From Candidatus Enterococcus ferrettii (GTDB taxonomy: Bacteria > Bacillota > Bacilli > Lactobacillales > Enterococcaceae): a stretch of 28,847 bases of DNA. Shown here one piece after another: positions 26,714-28,847 of the stretch. The translations under genes and the position numbers were made by a program. The DNA lies in NCBI RefSeq assembly GCF_017377655.1, contig NZ_JAFREL010000063.1:1-28847 (forward strand), given 5' to 3'. Numbering within the stretch: position 1 is the first letter of the stretch; each line of letters starts with the position of its first letter. A model generated the notes under the pieces. It ran no database searches. It saw only the letters and a list, made by a program, of their open reading frames with translations, and was not told where the DNA came from.

Positions 26714-26787
26714 GATAATTTCTCCTTTCCTGTGAGGAAATCTTATATAAGTGAGTCTATCATTAAAAAAATAGTTAGATATTTAAT

Positions 26788-26802
26788 CTTACTAAAAGTA
26801 AG
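26788..26802. promoter_or_regulatory. Perfect palindrome upstream of the dioxygenase gene
   Basis: CTTACT, AAA, AGTAAG: a perfect 15-bp palindrome, 75 bases before the dioxygenase start and about 50 bases before the queA promoter -35. It resembles in general form the operators of MarR/HxlR-type quinone sensors, which have TAGTAA/TTACTA-like half sites; the exact regulator is not known. Confidence 0.5.
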
Positions 26803-26838
26803 TTTAACTCAACTCCAATAAGTTGTAAAAGAGTCTGC

Positions 26839-26867
26839 TTTCCATTCCAGTCTGAGCATGTTAGAAT
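26839..26867 (+). promoter_or_regulatory. Promoter of queA
   Basis: TTTCCA (26839-26844), 17-base spacer, TGT then TAGAAT (26862-26867). It predicts a transcript starting near 26874, 85 bases before the queA ATG. Confidence 0.6.
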
Positions 26868-26958
26868 AGCCGAGGAATACCGTCACTAGACTGCATGAAA
26901 ATAAACGAGTGAGTGAACGGAGAAGATATCTACTTTAATAGAAAAAAGGAAGAAAACT

Positions 26959-27990
26959 ATGCTAACTACAGAAGATTTTGACTTTGATTTACCAGAGGAA
27001 TTGATAGCTCAAACCCCTTTGACCAAACGAGATAGCTCACGTTTGCTGATTTTAGATCGTCAAACTGGTGAAGTTGAAGATAAGCACTTCCATGACATTA
27101 TTGATGAATTGGAATCAGGGGATGCGCTGGTAATGAATGATACTCGGGTTCTGCCGGCTCGCTTGTACGGTGAGAAGCCGGAAACCGGAGGGCATTTGGA
27201 AGTTCTTCTATTGAATAATACTCAAGGAGATCAATGGGAAACGTTGATTAAGCCGGCTCGCCGTGCCAAGGTTGGAACAAAAATTATTTTTGGCGACGGT
27301 CGTTTGCGAGCTGAGGTAAAAGAAGAATTGGAACATGGAGGCCGGATTGTTGAGTTTCAATATGAAGGGATTTTTCTGGAAAATCTGGAATCACTAGGGG
27401 AAATGCCACTTCCGCCTTATATCAAAGAACGGCTAGAAGACCCGGATCGCTACCAAACGGTTTATGCCAAAGAGAACGGATCAGCTGCAGCACCTACAGC
27501 TGGACTACATTTTACACCAGAATTGTTACAAGCAATTCAAGCAAAAGGTGTGAAGCTTGTCTACTTAACTCTGCATGTAGGTCTGGGCACTTTCCGACCA
27601 GTTAGTGTTGATAATATTGCTGAGCACGAAATGCATAGTGAGTTTTATCGCCTAACTCAAGAAGCAGCGGATCAATTAAATGCAGTTCGTGAAGCAGGCG
27701 GTAAAATTGTAGCAGTAGGAACAACCTCAATCCGCACCTTGGAAACAATCGGTACGAAATTTAAGGGCGAAATTAAAGCTGACAGTGGTTGGACCGATAT
27801 TTTCATAACACCAGGTTATGAGTTTAAAGTTGTTCAAGCGTTCTCAACCAATTTCCATTTGCCAAAATCGACCTTGGTGATGTTGGTAAGTGCCTTTGCT
27901 GGTCGAGAAAATACCTTGGCAGCTTATCAGCATGCTATCGACAAACATTATCGCTTCTTTAGTTTTGGAGATGCCATGTTCGTTCACTAG
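26959..27990 (+). CDS. queA: tRNA preQ1 ribosyltransferase-isomerase
   Basis: QueA transfers and isomerises the ribosyl group of S-adenosylmethionine onto preQ1 in position 34 of tRNAs with GUN anticodons, giving epoxyqueuosine. At 343 residues it has normal length. Typical stretches are visible: [70 protein letters not shown] and GTTSIRTLE. The ATG has AAAGGAAG upstream. No other queuosine gene (tgt, queT) lies next to it in the window. It is probably transcribed from its own promoter, diverging from the dioxygenase, and is followed by an unusually elaborate terminator. Confidence 0.96.
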   Translation: MLTTEDFDFDLPEELIAQTPLTKRDSSRLLILDRQTGEVEDKHFHDIIDELESGDALVMNDTRVLPARLYGEKPETGGHLEVLLLNNTQGDQWETLIKPARRAKVGTKIIFGDGRLRAEVKEELEHGGRIVEFQYEGIFLENLESLGEMPLPPYIKERLEDPDRYQTVYAKENGSAAAPTAGLHFTPELLQAIQAKGVKLVYLTLHVGLGTFRPVSVDNIAEHEMHSEFYRLTQEAADQLNAVREAGGKIVAVGTTSIRTLETIGTKFKGEIKADSGWTDIFITPGYEFKVVQAFSTNFHLPKSTLVMLVSAFAGRENTLAAYQHAIDKHYRFFSFGDAMFVH

Positions 27991-28033
27991 AATAGCAATT
28001 CGCACCATAGCAGCTAAGAAAAGCTTTTAATTT

Positions 28034-28112
28034 AGCAATTTATAAGGAATTCTTCTAATAGTAAGTACAAAATACTTGTGTTAGAGAGTTATTCCTTGTG
28101 AATTGCTTTTTT
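28034..28112 (+). terminator. Long nested terminator hairpin after queA
   Basis: AGCAATTTATAAGGAAT (28034-28050) pairs with 28091-28107 over 17 bp (two G-U pairs), then six T. The 40-base loop is itself largely paired (CTAA 28055-28058 with TTAG 28081-28084, AAGTA with TACTT). A shorter copy of the left arm, AGCAATTCGCAC at 27994-28005, can compete for the same right arm. Confidence 0.85.
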
Positions 28113-28278
28113 GTTTTAAAGAATGGGATTGGTATTCTTAAAAGATCTCCCCATTAGTTTGAGTATTAGGAAAATAGGATTATTCAAAATGCTAAAACAC
28201 TTGATAAAAAAACAATAATATAACATTTGTAATGTGTTCTATTCTATTCTCATAAAGAAGATGAGAAGAGGGATTGGT
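28113..28278. other. AT-rich spacer before the surface protein gene
   Basis: No gene seen. It contains a small palindrome, ACATT with AATGT around TGT (centred near 28228), and a 6-bp repeat AATGGG (28122-28127) with CCCATT (28150-28155). I find no convincing promoter for the surface protein gene; TTGATA at 28201 lacks a -10 at proper spacing. Confidence 0.5.
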
Positions 28279-28847
28279 TTGAAACTAACACAACTACTTG
28301 TGGCAACTTTATTATTTTTAGCAATACCTGGTTATCATGCTATTGAGGTGAATGGTGACTCTGTAAAGGAAATACCTGTTGTTGCAAGCCAAGCGAAGTG
28401 GGCAAATGTGAACAATATTCACTTTACAGATAATTTTTCTTTGTTTAATTCAGGTGTGGCTCAATTACCTTTAGGAAAGCCAACCGAAATAAATGCTACA
28501 ATTCATTTTTCAGGAGATCTAGAGGCTATCAAACAGGCACAGGTGATTTTTGAAAATGTAGGGCAAGGAATTCAAATTGATTCCGACCAAGTCATTCAGT
28601 TTGATGATCATCAAAAACAGGCACAGTTTAAATTCTTTATTACCTTAATAGAACCTATACCTACAGGAACAACACGTTTGTTTACGGTAAAGGTATCGGA
28701 TAGTAATTCTGAAGATAACAAGTATTTGACGTCATATAGTCAAATACAGACGGTCATGCAAGGACAAAGTGCCGGAACACCGGATAGTCCCCCTCCTACT
28801 TTTCAAGAACCAAATACAGAGCCAAGCACGGAACCAAGTACAGAGCC
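28279..28847 (+). CDS. Secreted surface protein, partial at window end
   Basis: The 189 visible codons start at TTG 28279 and run off the right edge without a stop. The N-terminus is a signal peptide: short basic region, hydrophobic core LVATLLFLAI, then PGYHA as a possible cleavage site. The exported part begins with a domain of about 120 residues that looks like a beta-sandwich (alternating hydrophobic residues such as INATIHFSGDL and FKFFITLIEP) and ends in a Pro/Ser/Thr-rich linker with repeats of EPST/EPNT. This looks like an extracellular or wall-anchored protein, but the C-terminus with any LPXTG or WxL signal is outside the window. AGAGGG lies close to the TTG; an in-frame ATG at 28261 is possible but has no spaced ribosome binding site. 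I recognise no family. Confidence 0.75.
   Translation, partial: MKLTQLLVATLLFLAIPGYHAIEVNGDSVKEIPVVASQAKWANVNNIHFTDNFSLFNSGVAQLPLGKPTEINATIHFSGDLEAIKQAQVIFENVGQGIQIDSDQVIQFDDHQKQAQFKFFITLIEPIPTGTTRLFTVKVSDSNSEDNKYLTSYSQIQTVMQGQSAGTPDSPPPTFQEPNTEPSTEPSTE

Overview
The window looks like a stretch of chromosome from a low-GC Firmicute of the order Lactobacillales, most likely an Enterococcus. I infer this from the order ddl, murF, DEAD-box helicase, acpS, alr, mazF-like gene, from the close resemblance of several proteins (Alr, the phage-infection protein, the Opu transporter) to enterococcal homologues as I remember them, from AT-rich spacers, AGGAGG-type ribosome binding sites and frequent TTG/GTG starts. 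No search was run. I see no tRNA, rRNA, CRISPR array, insertion sequence or prophage, so this is mostly core genome.

Layout. 1-3224: a small helical protein of unknown function (minus strand), then a tight plus-strand set of a metallophosphoesterase, a roughly 12-segment membrane protein and a UPF0178 (YaiI/YqxD) protein. 3286-7739: cell-wall precursor synthesis (ddl, murF), then the DEAD-box RNA helicase cshA, preceded by a 230-base leader that contains its own terminator. 7740-10255: a 370-base AT-rich spacer, then acpS-alr-mazF, in which the toxin-like mazF has no adjacent antitoxin gene. 10461-15652: an Mga/AtxA-type regulator, then a heterodimeric ABC exporter with one degenerate ATP site. 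15758-19919: a zinc-independent MDR-family oxidoreductase with a small unknown partner, then a YhgE/Pip membrane protein (a phage receptor in relatives) behind palindromic operator-like DNA. 20002-22047: kimA potassium importer with a strong promoter and a structured 187-base leader. 22158-25560: a minus-strand four-gene osmoprotectant uptake operon of the OpuC type. 25826-27990: a VOC-family ring-cleaving dioxygenase (minus) diverging from queA (plus). 28279-end: the start of a secreted surface protein, cut by the window edge.

How the genes work together. Ddl, Alr and MurF form a D-alanine pathway: racemisation, D-Ala-D-Ala ligation, and addition to the UDP-MurNAc-tripeptide. KimA and the OpuC-type system are both osmotic homeostasis devices (potassium and compatible solutes), placed convergently around one bidirectional terminator. 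The strongest non-coding observations are the cshA leader (promoter, terminator, further hairpin, alternative pairing), the kimA leader, the palindromes before the Pip gene and before the dioxygenase, and the nested inverted repeats after queA. The strongest protein-level observation is a run of four exact-length 17-residue repeats in the stalk of the Pip protein. Nothing here is a clear case of an entirely new system; the findings are ranked accordingly.
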